64,000 bases of DNA, taken from NCBI RefSeq assembly GCF_900101295.1, contig NZ_FOIL01000004.1, positions 1 through 64,000 of the forward strand, read 5' to 3'. The translations under genes and the position numbers were made by a program. Shown here in pieces: positions 35,501 through 43,604 of the stretch (the stretch's first letter is position 1; every line of letters starts with the position of its first letter). The notes below the pieces were generated by a model. The model did no database searches, was not told the DNA's origin, and saw only the letters and a list, made by a program, of their open reading frames with translations. Source of the stretch: [Clostridium] aminophilum. GTDB lineage: Bacteria > Bacillota > Clostridia > Lachnospirales > Lachnospiraceae.

Positions 35501-36316
35501 TGCAATCACAAGGTGGCAAAGCCGAAGGTATTTATTCCGGCGATGCCGGGAACCAACTGCGAGTATGACACGGCAAAAGCGTTCGAACTCGCCGGAGCAG
35601 AGCCGGTAGTACGCATTTTCCGCAACCGTAATGCACAGGATATTGCAGACTCTCTTGAAGAGTTCCGCAAATGTATCCGTGAGTCCCAGATCCTCATGTT
35701 CCCGGGCGGTTTCTCCGGCGGCGACGAGCCGGACGGCTCCGCGAAGTTCTTTGCGACGGTATTCCGCAATGAACTTCTGAAAAATGAAGTCATGGATCTG
35801 TATCAGAAGCGCGACGGTCTGATTCTCGGAATCTGCAACGGCTTCCAGACACTGATCAAGCTGGGACTTGTGCCCAACGGAGAGATTGCCGCGCAGCAGG
35901 AGAATTCTCCGACGCTGGCGAGAAATGTCATCGGACGCCATCTGTCTCGCATGGTTTATCTGAAGATGGTTTCCAACAAGTCTCCGTGGCTGCAGGGCTG
36001 TTCCTTCGACCGCGTGTACGCCAATGCGATCTCCCACGGTGAGGGTCGCTTTGTGGCGGATGCGGAATGGATTGAGAAGCTGTACGCCAACGGTCAGGTG
36101 GCAATCCAGTACGTGGATCCGGAGGGCAATCCGACCATGGACGAGACCTGGAATCCGAACGGCTCCACGATGGCGATCGAGGCGATTACCAGCCCGGACG
36201 GCCGGATTCTCGGAAAGATGGGCCATCCGGAGCGCTCTCTGGACGGAACCTTCGTCAATACCTGGCACTCTTCGGATATGAACATCTTCCGCAGCGGTGT
36301 TCAGTACTTTAAATAA
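32555..36316 (+). CDS. purL: Phosphoribosylformylglycinamidine synthase (single-chain PurL)
   Basis: A 1,253-residue purine biosynthesis enzyme that turns FGAR, glutamine and ATP into FGAM. It is the large form with the glutaminase built in. Seen motifs: SDHCRHTTFSTEL, NHPTEIEPFGGAATCLGGAI, the second AIRS-like half with SIGGKDSSSGSFEDEAGEIN, and a C-terminal class I glutamine amidotransferase (PGTNCEYDTAKAF, nucleophile in GICNGFQTL, GHPERS). Start ATG 32555 follows a purine-rich site (AAAGGCAGGAAC). An inverted repeat (ATCGGAT/ATCCGAT near 32450-32475) lies in the leader. No other pur genes are adjacent. A strong terminator ends the unit. Confidence 0.97.
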   Translation: MSVKRVFVEKKPGFNVRSMELAEEIRSYLNITTVTKVRELIRYDMENVSDEVYGQALKTIFSEPPIDTVYEEEFPHEESDIIFTVEALPGQFDQRADSAEQCVKLLKNDENPVIRTATAYVLSGTLDETQLAAVKSLVINPVDSREDKNPKPETLVQKFEEPADVEILVGFRDESDEDFKRRYDSLNLAMTYRDFLFIRDYFRNEEKRDPSITEIRVLDTYWSDHCRHTTFSTELKDVEFTKGDYNDAMEKTWKMYQDDFEEIYSGRDDKYHCLMDMACLAAKKLKREGKLTDQEESEEINACSIIVPVMIDGEEEEWLINFKNETHNHPTEIEPFGGAATCLGGAIRDPLSGRTYVYQAMRITGAADPTRPLSETMKGKLPQKKICRDAARGYSSYGNQIGLATGYVKEIYHPNFAAKRMELGAVMAAAPRANVTRATSDPGDVIVLLGGRTGRDGIGGATGASKAHTEESIDTCGAEVQKGNAPTERKLQRLFRRPEVSVIIKKCNDFGAGGVSVAIGELAAGLDIDLDKVPKKYAGLDGTELAISESQERMALVVSPENVDKMLQYAAEENLEAVPVAVVTEDPRLVLKWRGKTIVDLSRAFLDTNGAHQETKVIVEVPTSEGSPFGRKPVSDVKKTWLSMLSSLNVCSQKGLVEMFDSTIGDATIEMPYGGLHQMTETQAMLAKLPTGSRKCDAVTMMAYGYDPYLSNWSPYHGAQFAVLDSVAKIVANGGDFRKIHFTYQEYFKKMTGDPARWGAPFSALLGAYESQNALGLGSIGGKDSSSGSFEDEAGEINVPNTLVSFAVDVTDTRHVVTPEFKKAGSVIVRCRAERDGNDLPMYDRIMDAYDMVHMDMSQGRIISAYAVGANGPAEAVSKMAFGNEFGVRIRDSVDAADFFAPAWGDLVCEVPAGMVEELAGDYEVIGEVTDDGTFVFGDVVITMEEALANWTGTLEKVYPTHTDRKPVPVRDDEYRTDKIYICNHKVAKPKVFIPAMPGTNCEYDTAKAFELAGAEPVVRIFRNRNAQDIADSLEEFRKCIRESQILMFPGGFSGGDEPDGSAKFFATVFRNELLKNEVMDLYQKRDGLILGICNGFQTLIKLGLVPNGEIAAQQENSPTLARNVIGRHLSRMVYLKMVSNKSPWLQGCSFDRVYANAISHGEGRFVADAEWIEKLYANGQVAIQYVDPEGNPTMDETWNPNGSTMAIEAITSPDGRILGKMGHPERSLDGTFVNTWHSSDMNIFRSGVQYFK

Positions 36317-36637
36317 GAACCGGAAAATCGTCTCCCCGCGGAAAGACCGGATGAAGGGAAGGCGGAATCGGGTCGGGATCATCATAAGATCCCGGCCCGA
36401 TTTATATTTTTGAAAGAATGTGACGATATATTGTTTCAGAAACGATCGTTCGAATTGCGGAAAAATGACCAAAGTTCGAGGAATTTTACTGGATCATCAA
36501 GGAGAATCCGTGAATCGTGTTTCGACTCGTTTGTAAGACAAATGTAAATGCGGAGCATAATTTTTTTAAACTCTTTGTGTTAGGATAAAAGAAAAAACGA
36601 TACAGGGATAGGATATCATCCGGAGAGAGGAGAACAT
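36317..36637. other. Intergenic region with terminator and AT-rich promoter area
   Basis: Apart from the purL terminator, the stretch 36413-36637 is AT-rich and holds TTGTAA near 36531 and CATAAT near 36556 as possible promoter boxes with a poor spacing. Nothing else is recognised. Confidence 0.4.
36366..36412 (+). terminator. Rho-independent terminator of purL
   Basis: ATCGGGTCGGGATC (36367-36380) pairs with GATCCCGGCCCGAT (36388-36401), followed by TTATATTTTT. Confidence 0.85.
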
Positions 36638-37861
36638 ATGAGATTCACATTCAGCGCGAAGAAGGCGCTTTTTACGGCGGTGGCGGCCGCTGCGGTGTTC
36701 GCGGTATCGGTGCCGGCCTATGCCGCCAGCAAAAAGAAGGAAGTTTCTGTGGTTCATTTTAAAGTCAATACGAAGGAAATTTTTGACGGAGATACCGATC
36801 GCATTGAAGAGGATGAGCTGAGCACCGATATGGTCAACATCAAAGACGACGCGCCGTATTCGCTGGAAAAACTTGAATTTGCCAACGGCGGTCCGTGGAA
36901 GATGGGACAGGAAAAAACCATCTATGCGACGCTGGAGATCAATGATACGGATGATTACCGTTTTGCTTCCGGCTGGAGCGACAGCAACATCAAGATTGAT
37001 GAGGGAAGTTCATACGTTGTATCCAAGAATGCGAACCGCAAAAACCAGTACACCCTGAAAGTCAGCCTGAAGCTGAAAGGTCTGGTCAATGACCTCGATG
37101 TTCCGGACGATCTGCACTGGAGTGGAAAGACGGCAAAATGGGACAAGGTCACGGGTGCGGAATATTATGAAGTAAAACTTCTTCGCGACAGCAAAGCGGT
37201 GGGCACCTACAAGACCAAGAAGACCACATTTGACCTGTATCACGGCATGAAAAAAGAGGGCGATTACACCTTCCAGGTGAGAGCCATCAACAAGACCGCG
37301 AAGATCAACGGCGACTGGAGTGATGAGTCCAACGACCTGTGGATTTCTGACAGCAAGAAGTATACCGGCAATGAAAAACTGAAGGACGATCTCAGCCCGG
37401 ATGAGGAGACAAGAACGGTTCCGACCGGCGACGGCCCGAGCGGAACGCTGAGCCCGAACGGAAAGATCGCGACACAGGGATGGATTCAGGATCAGGCCGG
37501 ATGGCGTTATCTGGAAGACGGATCGGCGGTGGCGAATTCCTGGCGGTTCATCGATGACAACTGGTATTACATGGACGGCAGGGGATACATGGTGACCGGA
37601 TGGTTCAATGACGGAACCGGTTACTTCTATATGAACCCGGTATCCGACGGATATAAGGGCTCGATGAAGACTGGCTGGGTTCTGGATAATGAAAAGTGGT
37701 ATTACACAAACCCGGTATCCGACGGAACCCGCGGAAAAATGATGACGGGCTATCAGATGATCAACGGACGCTGGTATTTCTTCGATCCGACCAACGGCGA
37801 GCTCTGGACGAGCCGCATGACACCGGACGGAAGATGGGCCGGAACAGACGGAACTCTGTAA
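36638..37861 (+). CDS. Secreted cell-wall-binding repeat protein
   Basis: A 407-residue exported protein. The signal peptide (about 1-30) ends near AYAAS. The middle (about 165-240) looks like a fibronectin type III domain: LHWSGKTAKWDKVTGAEYYEV, then YTFQVRAIN. The C-terminal 130 residues hold choline-binding/CW_binding_1-type repeats rich in Gly, Trp and Tyr (GWRYLEDGSAVANSWRFIDD, NWYYMDGRGYMVTGW, KWYYTNP, RWYFFDP), which hold proteins to wall teichoic acids or sugars. The region after the signal peptide is unrecognised. GAGAGGAG lies before the start. A terminator and a mosaic repeat follow. Confidence 0.88.
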   Translation: MRFTFSAKKALFTAVAAAAVFAVSVPAYAASKKKEVSVVHFKVNTKEIFDGDTDRIEEDELSTDMVNIKDDAPYSLEKLEFANGGPWKMGQEKTIYATLEINDTDDYRFASGWSDSNIKIDEGSSYVVSKNANRKNQYTLKVSLKLKGLVNDLDVPDDLHWSGKTAKWDKVTGAEYYEVKLLRDSKAVGTYKTKKTTFDLYHGMKKEGDYTFQVRAINKTAKINGDWSDESNDLWISDSKKYTGNEKLKDDLSPDEETRTVPTGDGPSGTLSPNGKIATQGWIQDQAGWRYLEDGSAVANSWRFIDDNWYYMDGRGYMVTGWFNDGTGYFYMNPVSDGYKGSMKTGWVLDNEKWYYTNPVSDGTRGKMMTGYQMINGRWYFFDPTNGELWTSRMTPDGRWAGTDGTL

Positions 37862-37892
37862 GACAGAAGAACGGAAGATAACAAATGACAGG

Positions 37893-37932
37893 GATCTGCA
37901 GAAAAGCAATTTTCTGCAGATCTCTTTTTTTT
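37893..37932 (+). terminator. Rho-independent terminator
   Basis: GATCTGCAGAAAA (37893-37905) pairs perfectly with TTTTCTGCAGATC (37910-37922), followed by a long T run that merges into the repeat. Confidence 0.88.
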
Positions 37933-38021
37933 TATAGGAAATTTCTCCGAAATTCCCTATGAAAAAAAGCCCCGCGGACTGAGGGGATTGGGGAGCCGAA
38001 GTCCGCTTGCGGACTTTGTTC
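37931..38021 (+). repeat. Mosaic palindromic repeat, modules A and C without B
   Basis: Palindrome A (37931-37964) is followed directly by module C (CGGACTGAGGGGATTGGGG, then GTCCGCTTGCGGAC). Module B, present in the 43.4 kb copy, is missing, which shows the modules can be gained or lost separately. Confidence 0.85.
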
Positions 38022-38152
38022 CGAAAAAAACTGTGAACTTTGTTGGTGCAGAGCCGGGAATTTCATGGTACATTATAACCTTGTCAGAGGATGACACGGC
38101 GAACGGAGGAAGGAGTGAACTCTGTCCGCTGATTTGAGAATAGAGGAATCGT

Positions 38153-39493
38153 ATGAAGAAAAAAATCATTATCGTCGGTGCGGGAGCTGCCGGCATGGCC
38201 GCTGCCATCGCAGCCGCTGAGTCGGGAGCCGAGGTCACACTTCTGGAAAAGAATGAAAAGACGGGAAAAAAGATCTACATCACCGGAAAGGGACGCTGCA
38301 ATTTTACCAATGACTGTGATCCGGAGCAGTTTTTTCGCAAGGTGGTGAGCAACCCGCGGTTTTTATACAGCAGTCTTTACGGGTTTACCAATCAGCAGAT
38401 GATCGAATTTCTGGAGGGAGAAGGCATCCGGACAAAGGTTGAGCGCGGCGGAAGAGCATTTCCGCTATCTGATCACGCATCGGATGTCACGAAGGCGCTG
38501 AACGGCCGCATGAAAAAGGCCGGCGTGAAGCTGCTGCTGAACACGGAAGTCACGGGACTTCTCTTTGCGGATCTGGCTGAGCCGCTGGAGCGAAAAGGAA
38601 AGAGGATCGAACAGCGGGTGTCCGGAGTAAAAGTCCGCGAGGTGCGATGGTCCGGAACGTCAAAGGGGCCGGTGTCTTCTCCGGTTGCCGGGTCGGAACG
38701 GGAACTTGCCGCAGACTGTGTGATCATCACGACGGGAGGTCTTTCCTATCCCAGCACCGGGTCCACCGGCGACGGATACGATTTTGCGGCAGCGGCGGGA
38801 CACAGCATTGTTCCGTGCAGCCCGAGCCTTGTCCCCTTTGAGACGAAAGAGCCGGTGGGTGACGAGCTGATGGGGCTTTCGCTGAAAAATGTGGAGGCGG
38901 CGGTTTATGACGGAAAAAAAGAGATTTTCCGTGAGTTCGGTGAAATGATGTTCACGCATTTCGGCGTGACCGGCCCCATCATTCTCTCCGCCAGCGCCTA
39001 CTCGGCGAAACGGCTTCGGAAGAACCCGCTGAAACTGGTGCTGGATTTGAAGCCGGCGCTGAGTGAGCAGCAGCTGGACGACCGGATCCTGCGGGATTTT
39101 GACGGTGAAAAGAATAAAGAATTCCGCAACAGTTTGTCGCATCTTTTCCCGGCGAGACTGGCCCCGGTTATGGTTCGCCGCTCCGGAATCGATCCGTACA
39201 AAAAGGTCAATGAAGTCACCCGGGAAGAGCGAAGAAAACTGGTGCAGGTCACCAAGAATTTTGAGCTGACGCTGACGGGACTCCGCGGATTTAACGAGGC
39301 GATTGTCACCCAGGGCGGCGTGAGCGTCAAAGAGGTCGATCCGTCCACGATGGAATCCAAACTGACGCCGGGACTGTATTTTGCCGGAGAGGTGCTGGAT
39401 CTGGACGCAGAGACGGGGGGATACAATCTTCAGATCGCATGGTCGACCGGTGTTCTCGCGGGAAAAAGCGCCGCAAAACCGGAAAACGCATGA
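38153..39493 (+). CDS. HI0933-family FAD-dependent flavoprotein (BaiN-like)
   Basis: A 446-residue flavoprotein. The N-terminal FAD motif is GAGAAGMAAAIAAAESGAEV, followed by KNEKTGKKIYITGKGRCNFTN, a conserved block of the family. Other marks are TTGGLSYPSTGSTGDGYDFA and the C-terminal GLYFAGEVLDLDAETGGYN. The best studied relatives are reported as 3-dehydro-bile-acid reductases (BaiN); most members have no proven substrate. No bile-acid genes are near. It has no obvious operon partner; a candidate RNA element follows it. Confidence 0.9.
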   Translation: MKKKIIIVGAGAAGMAAAIAAAESGAEVTLLEKNEKTGKKIYITGKGRCNFTNDCDPEQFFRKVVSNPRFLYSSLYGFTNQQMIEFLEGEGIRTKVERGGRAFPLSDHASDVTKALNGRMKKAGVKLLLNTEVTGLLFADLAEPLERKGKRIEQRVSGVKVREVRWSGTSKGPVSSPVAGSERELAADCVIITTGGLSYPSTGSTGDGYDFAAAAGHSIVPCSPSLVPFETKEPVGDELMGLSLKNVEAAVYDGKKEIFREFGEMMFTHFGVTGPIILSASAYSAKRLRKNPLKLVLDLKPALSEQQLDDRILRDFDGEKNKEFRNSLSHLFPARLAPVMVRRSGIDPYKKVNEVTREERRKLVQVTKNFELTLTGLRGFNEAIVTQGGVSVKEVDPSTMESKLTPGLYFAGEVLDLDAETGGYNLQIAWSTGVLAGKSAAKPENA

Positions 39494-39587
39494 ATGCCGA
39501 GACACGGCCGGGGAAACGTCCCTGATATTATCCGTAATGGTTTTCCGGCAGGGGATCGACAGGCAAGTATTCTGTGATGAACAGCAT

Positions 39588-39616
39588 TTGCCAGTGACCG
39601 CAAAATGCTGTAAAAT
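39588..39616 (+). promoter_or_regulatory. Strong sigma-A promoter ahead of the candidate RNA
   Basis: TTGCCA at 39588-39593, 17-base spacer, TAAAAT at 39611-39616. Transcription would begin near 39623, right at the first hairpin of the element. Confidence 0.75.
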
Positions 39617-39618
39617 AA

Positions 39619-39750
39619 GGGAAACGCTGATGAAAACGTTTCCCTGGCTCTGGCCGGATTTTCGCTGCGGGGCAGCAGTTTCCTTTGAAAATCCGTGCCA
39701 GAGCCGGAGGTTATAGGAAAACCTGGGATAAACAGGATTTCCTGAGTGTT
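39619..39750 (+). ncRNA. Candidate structured RNA / leader element, copy 2
   Basis: Nested stems can be drawn by hand: GGGAAACG (39619-39626) with CGTTTCCC (39637-39644); an 11-bp stem CTGGCTCTGGC (39644-39654) with GCCAGAGCCGG (39697-39707); inside it GGATTTTC (39656-39663) with GAAAATCC (39687-39694); and inside that GCTGC-GGG-GCAGC (39664-39676). A further hairpin (AGGAAAACCTG with CAGGATTTCCT, one mismatch) lies at about 39716-39743. The first two stems share base 39644, so they may be alternatives or abut. It leads into the histidine kinase gene and could be its leader or a separate RNA. No known family is recognised. Confidence 0.5.
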
Positions 39751-39775
39751 ATCTTGACAGCAGGGGATGGCTAAT

Positions 39776-41062
39776 TTGGAAGTGAAGCAGATCGTGATGG
39801 CGACCATGGAGGTATGGGGAGCCATCGTAACCGCAATTGCGCTGTTCTGGGCATTGATATCCAGAAAACAACTCGGCGAGAAGGGTCGCTTGATCGTCGA
39901 GCTGTTTCTGTGCACTTCCGTTTGGCTGATCGCGGACGCAGCGGCGTGGATATTTCGCGGAAATGTCTCAGAGCTGGGGTATTACATGGTCCGGATCAGC
40001 AACTTTATTTCCTTTGTCATGCCGCACATTCTGATCACCATCTATGCCGTCTATGTCTCACGCTATATCGGGGACGAAGACTACTGGATGCCCAAGGTTC
40101 ATTTTATTGCAACCATCGGTATTGTCATGGTGGTTGTCAACCAGTTCTGGCCCGTCTTTTATTCGTTTGACGCACAGAACCGGTACTACCGGCTCCCGCT
40201 GTTCTGGCTGATCGATGTTCCGGGTATTGTCGCCTCGACATACATGGAATACGAACTCTTCCGGAAACGCGCGGCGGCGGGAAATTCGTTTTCGTTTCTG
40301 TTTTCCTTTTATGCCCTTCCGTTTGCTGCAACTCTGGTACAGGCGGTCATTTACGGATACTCTTTCCTGAACATCGCGGTTACGGTGTCCGTGATTCTGC
40401 TGTTCCTTCATCTTCTTCAGGAACAGAATGATCTCTATATTCAGCAGTACAATGAAATGATGAGACAGAAAGAAGAGCTGCAGGATATGCGTTTCCGGCT
40501 TGTAAAATCGCAGGTTCAGCCGCATTTCATTTTTAACTGCCTGAACACGATTTATTTTTTGTGCGATTCCGATCCGGGCAAGGCGAAAACGTCCGTCGGC
40601 GTCTTCTCCAAATTCCTGCGGGGAAGTCTGAAGATTCTGGACAGCGACGAGACGATACCGTTTTCCATGGAGATCGAGCATGTGGAACAATACCTCCGGC
40701 TGGAGCAGATGCGCTTTGAGGAGCGGCTGCGGGTGGAGGAAGATATTCGTGAGTGGGATTTTGAAATTCCGGCACTGACGGTTCAGGTTCTTGCGGAAAA
40801 TGCAGTCAAGCATGGAATCTGCAAAAAGCCGGAAGGCGGCACCCTGAAGATCCTGGCCTTTCGCAGGGACGATCAGGCGGTGGTGCGCGTCGAGGACGAC
40901 GGCGTGGGGTTTGATATATCGGAAGTGGGAGCGGATTCCACAGGACTTCGCACCAGCCGGACCAGGCTGAAGAGCATGTGCGGCGGCACACTGACCGTGG
41001 AAAGTACACCGGGAGTCGGCACGGCGGCGGAGATCTGTGTGCCGATGAAGAAGGGGCTGTGA
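39776..41062 (+). CDS. LytS/YehU-type membrane sensor histidine kinase
   Basis: A 428-residue kinase. The first 210 residues form about seven transmembrane helices. A short coiled coil leads to the His_kinase domain with the phosphoacceptor histidine in KSQVQPHFIFNCLNTI, then an HATPase domain with the N box LAENAVKHGI and glycine-rich VEDDGVGFDI and GVGTAAEI. It should phosphorylate the regulator encoded next. The start is uncertain: TTG 39776 has AGGGG about nine bases upstream, while ATG 39767 is too close to that site. It begins just after the candidate RNA element. Confidence 0.9.
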   Translation: MEVKQIVMATMEVWGAIVTAIALFWALISRKQLGEKGRLIVELFLCTSVWLIADAAAWIFRGNVSELGYYMVRISNFISFVMPHILITIYAVYVSRYIGDEDYWMPKVHFIATIGIVMVVVNQFWPVFYSFDAQNRYYRLPLFWLIDVPGIVASTYMEYELFRKRAAAGNSFSFLFSFYALPFAATLVQAVIYGYSFLNIAVTVSVILLFLHLLQEQNDLYIQQYNEMMRQKEELQDMRFRLVKSQVQPHFIFNCLNTIYFLCDSDPGKAKTSVGVFSKFLRGSLKILDSDETIPFSMEIEHVEQYLRLEQMRFEERLRVEEDIREWDFEIPALTVQVLAENAVKHGICKKPEGGTLKILAFRRDDQAVVRVEDDGVGFDISEVGADSTGLRTSRTRLKSMCGGTLTVESTPGVGTAAEICVPMKKGL

Positions 41063-41124
41063 GAAGTGGAAACTCATTTTTGCGCAGGAGAAGGCATAAC
41101 ATCAGAAAAGCGGGGTTGGGATAC

Positions 41125-41919
41125 ATGAGATGTATGGTTGTGGACGACGAACGAATCTCCATGGAGGGAGAAATGAATGAGGTCCGCAAGGCGGTTCCGG
41201 ATGCCGAGGTCGTCGGCTTCCTGAATGCGGCGGAGGCGCTTTCTTATGCGGCAAAATATCCGATCGATGTGGCATTTCTCGATATCGAGATGGACACGAT
41301 GAACGGAATCGGACTTGCGGAGCGGCTGGAAGAGATTCAGCCCCGGATCAATATTATTTTCGCGACAGGATACGATTCTTACACGAAAAAGGCATTGGAT
41401 CTCCATGTCAGCGGTTATCTTCTGAAGCCCATCTCAGAGGAGGATATCCGCAATGAGATGGCGCATCTGCGCTTCCCGGTGGGAGAAGTCAAACAGGACG
41501 CCCTCCGCGTGCGCACCTTCGGCAATTTTGAGGTCTTTTCCGGCGATAAACCGGTAAAATTCAAATACAACAAAACCAAGGAAATGTTCGCTTATCTGAT
41601 CGACCGCCGCGGTGCGGCCTGCTCCAACGGTGAGATTATCGGCATTCTCTGGGAGGATGATATGCCGGAGAGCAAGTACTCGTATTTTGCGAACTGCAAA
41701 TGGGATCTGGCGGAAACGCTCCAGTCTCTCGGGGCGGGCGATGCTCTGATCAAGACCCGCGGCCGGATCGGAATTGCGGTGGATAAGGTGGACTGCGATT
41801 TTTTCCGGTTCCTGAACGGGGAGAAAAATGCCAGACAGGAGTATTCCGGTGAGTATATGTCACAGTTCAGCTGGGCGGAGTACACCAACGGGTGGCTGGC
41901 GCAGCATATGAAGGAATAA
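41125..41919 (+). CDS. Response regulator with SARP/BTAD-type output domain
   Basis: A 264-residue regulator. The receiver (about 1-120) has VVDDE near the start, the phosphoacceptor in AFLDIEMDTMNG, and LKPIS. The output half (about 130-264) looks like a winged helix plus short helical repeat of the SARP/BTAD type: VRTFGNFEVFSGDKPVKF, then KTKEMFAYLIDRRGAACSNG and ILWEDD. Start ATG 41125 is chosen at the true receiver start; GGGTTGGG lies ahead. It is 62 bases downstream of the histidine kinase gene, forming a two-component pair with unknown stimulus. A hairpin terminator follows. Confidence 0.9.
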   Translation: MRCMVVDDERISMEGEMNEVRKAVPDAEVVGFLNAAEALSYAAKYPIDVAFLDIEMDTMNGIGLAERLEEIQPRINIIFATGYDSYTKKALDLHVSGYLLKPISEEDIRNEMAHLRFPVGEVKQDALRVRTFGNFEVFSGDKPVKFKYNKTKEMFAYLIDRRGAACSNGEIIGILWEDDMPESKYSYFANCKWDLAETLQSLGAGDALIKTRGRIGIAVDKVDCDFFRFLNGEKNARQEYSGEYMSQFSWAEYTNGWLAQHMKE

Positions 41920-41969
41920 TCGTCGATTTTGTTTTGGGCAAAGAACCGTCGGACAGGAAAGGCTGCCGG

Positions 41970-41998
41970 TCAGGGTGCTGCGAAAGGCAGCACCCTGA
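41970..41998 (+). terminator. Terminator-like hairpin
   Basis: TCAGGGTGCTGC (41970-41981) pairs with GCAGCACCCTGA (41987-41998). The following T content is low (TGTTGTGTT). A further stem from the repeat family's GTCACC/GGTGAC core lies at about 42017-42040 within the 274-base gap before trpS. Confidence 0.6.
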
Positions 41999-42193
41999 TG
42001 TTGTGTTACGGGACGATGTCACCCTGCGCACCTTACGGTGACCGGCGGAGAGATACGTCCCACAGCGGGATATCTACAGCGGTCTTTGTACAATTCAATG
42101 GCACAAAGCGGATACGATGTGATATACTAACGAAGAATACGATTAAAACTGACAAAAGCATCGATGATGCGTTGGAATACGGAGGAAACAGGA

Positions 42194-43357
42194 ATGGAAG
42201 CAAAAGACTGCAAGAAAAAGATTATTCTCACGGGTGACCGTCCGACCGGAAAACTGCACCTCGGACACTACGTCGGCTCTCTTCAGAGACGCGTGGAACT
42301 GCAGAATTCCGGAAAGTTCGATGAGATCAACATTCTCGTCGCCGACGATCAGGCGCTGACCGACAACTGGGATAATCCGAAGAAGATCCGCGACAACATC
42401 ATTGAGGTGGCGCTGGATTATCTTTCCATCGGCATTGACCCGGATAAATCGAATATCTGCATTCAGTCCGGCATTCCGGCCCTTCATGCACTGACTTTCT
42501 ACTATATGAACCTCGTGACCACACAGAGGCTTTCCAGAAATCCGACGGTAAAGACCGAGATGAAGCTGAGAGGCTTCAACGGAGGCGACGATGCCGACAA
42601 CGAGGCGGGGCTTCCGGCCGGTTTCTTTACCTATCCGGTATCTCAGGCGGCCGATATCACTGCATTTAAGGCTACGACCGTTCCGGTGGGCGAGGACCAG
42701 TCTCCGATGATCGAACAGACCAGAGAGATTGTTCGCCGCTTTAATGCAACATACAAGAAGGATATTCTTGTCGAGCCGGAGATTCTCCTTCCGGAAAATG
42801 AAGTTCAGAGAAGACTTCCGGGTCTGGACGGTCAGGCGAAGATGTCGAAGTCTCTGGGCAACTGCATTTTCCTCTGTGACGACAAGAAGACGGTGGAACA
42901 GAAGATCAAGAGCATGTACACCGATCCGCAGCACCTGAATGTGGCCGATCCGGGTCACGTGGAAGGCAACATGGTATTCACATACCTCGATGCGTTCTGC
43001 CGCGAAGACCAGTTTGCGGAGTATCTGCCGGAGTATCAGAATCTGGATGAGATGAAAGAGCATTACCGCAAGGGCGGACTCGGCGATATGAAGTGCAAGA
43101 AGTTCCTGATGAAGGTCATGGACGAGCTTCTCGCCCCGATCCGCGAGTCCCGCGCAAAGTGGGAGGCCAACATCGGCGATGTCTATGATATCCTGAAGGC
43201 AGGCACCGACCATGCGGTCAAGACCACCAACGCGACACTGAACGAGGTTCGCGGTGCGATGCGGATCGACTACTTTGACGACCGTTCCATCGTCGGAGAC
43301 TGGGAAGAGTGGCTCAAGAGCGATGAGAGAATGCAGAGTCCGACGGTTCGCAGATAA
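42194..43357 (+). CDS. trpS: Tryptophanyl-tRNA synthetase
   Basis: A 387-residue class I synthetase that charges tRNA-Trp. The HIGH motif is HLGH in DRPTGKLHLGHYVGSL and the KMSKS loop is intact in GQAKMSKSLGN. Other family marks are VPVGEDQSPMIEQTREI and the ATTVP block. It is somewhat longer than the 330-residue bacterial norm, as in some Clostridia. ATG 42194 is preceded by GGAGGAAACAGG; an upstream ATG at 42164 has no site. No T-box leader is recognised upstream. It ends in its own terminator. Confidence 0.97.
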   Translation: MEAKDCKKKIILTGDRPTGKLHLGHYVGSLQRRVELQNSGKFDEINILVADDQALTDNWDNPKKIRDNIIEVALDYLSIGIDPDKSNICIQSGIPALHALTFYYMNLVTTQRLSRNPTVKTEMKLRGFNGGDDADNEAGLPAGFFTYPVSQAADITAFKATTVPVGEDQSPMIEQTREIVRRFNATYKKDILVEPEILLPENEVQRRLPGLDGQAKMSKSLGNCIFLCDDKKTVEQKIKSMYTDPQHLNVADPGHVEGNMVFTYLDAFCREDQFAEYLPEYQNLDEMKEHYRKGGLGDMKCKKFLMKVMDELLAPIRESRAKWEANIGDVYDILKAGTDHAVKTTNATLNEVRGAMRIDYFDDRSIVGDWEEWLKSDERMQSPTVRR

Positions 43358-43392
43358 AGACAGGACGTTTCTTATTTCATATGAAGACAGTA

Positions 43393-43429
43393 CAGGGCAC
43401 GGGATGCGTTATCCCGGGCCCTGTTTTTG
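43393..43429 (+). terminator. Rho-independent terminator of trpS
   Basis: CAGGGCACGGGA pairs with TCCCGGGCCCTG (one mismatch), followed by TTTTTG. The mosaic repeat starts in the T run. Confidence 0.85.
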
Positions 43430-43604
43430 TTTCATAGGAAATTTCTCCGAAATTCCCTATGAAACAAAAACGCTCCGCGAGGATGCGCACGCCGCTGTAA
43501 GGAAGCTGTCACCTAACGGTGACCAGCGGCGGCGCGCAAAGTCCGCGGGGCTCCCCTCAGGACTGAGGGGATGGGGGGCCGAAGTCCGCTTGCGGACTTT
43601 GTTC
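43430..43604 (+). repeat. Mosaic palindromic repeat, most complete copy (A-B-C)
   Basis: Module A (43430-43464) is a near-perfect palindrome. Module B (about 43466-43545) includes CGCTCCGCGAGGATGCGCAC and a GTCACCTAACGGTGAC hairpin. Module C (about 43546-43604) includes CTCCCCTCAGGACTGAGGGG and the GTCCGC-TT-GCGGAC hairpin ending in TTTGTTC. This copy is used as the reference for the others. Confidence 0.9.

Noticed and set aside
39619-39645. Possible hammerhead ribozyme (CTGATGA with GAAA nearby)
   Set aside because: There is no stem II between the two core boxes and no cleavage-site stem; the match is by chance.
41920-42193. T-box leader ahead of trpS
   Set aside because: No TGG-ACCGCG-type box or specifier stem was found, and the space is taken by a terminator and a repeat-like hairpin.
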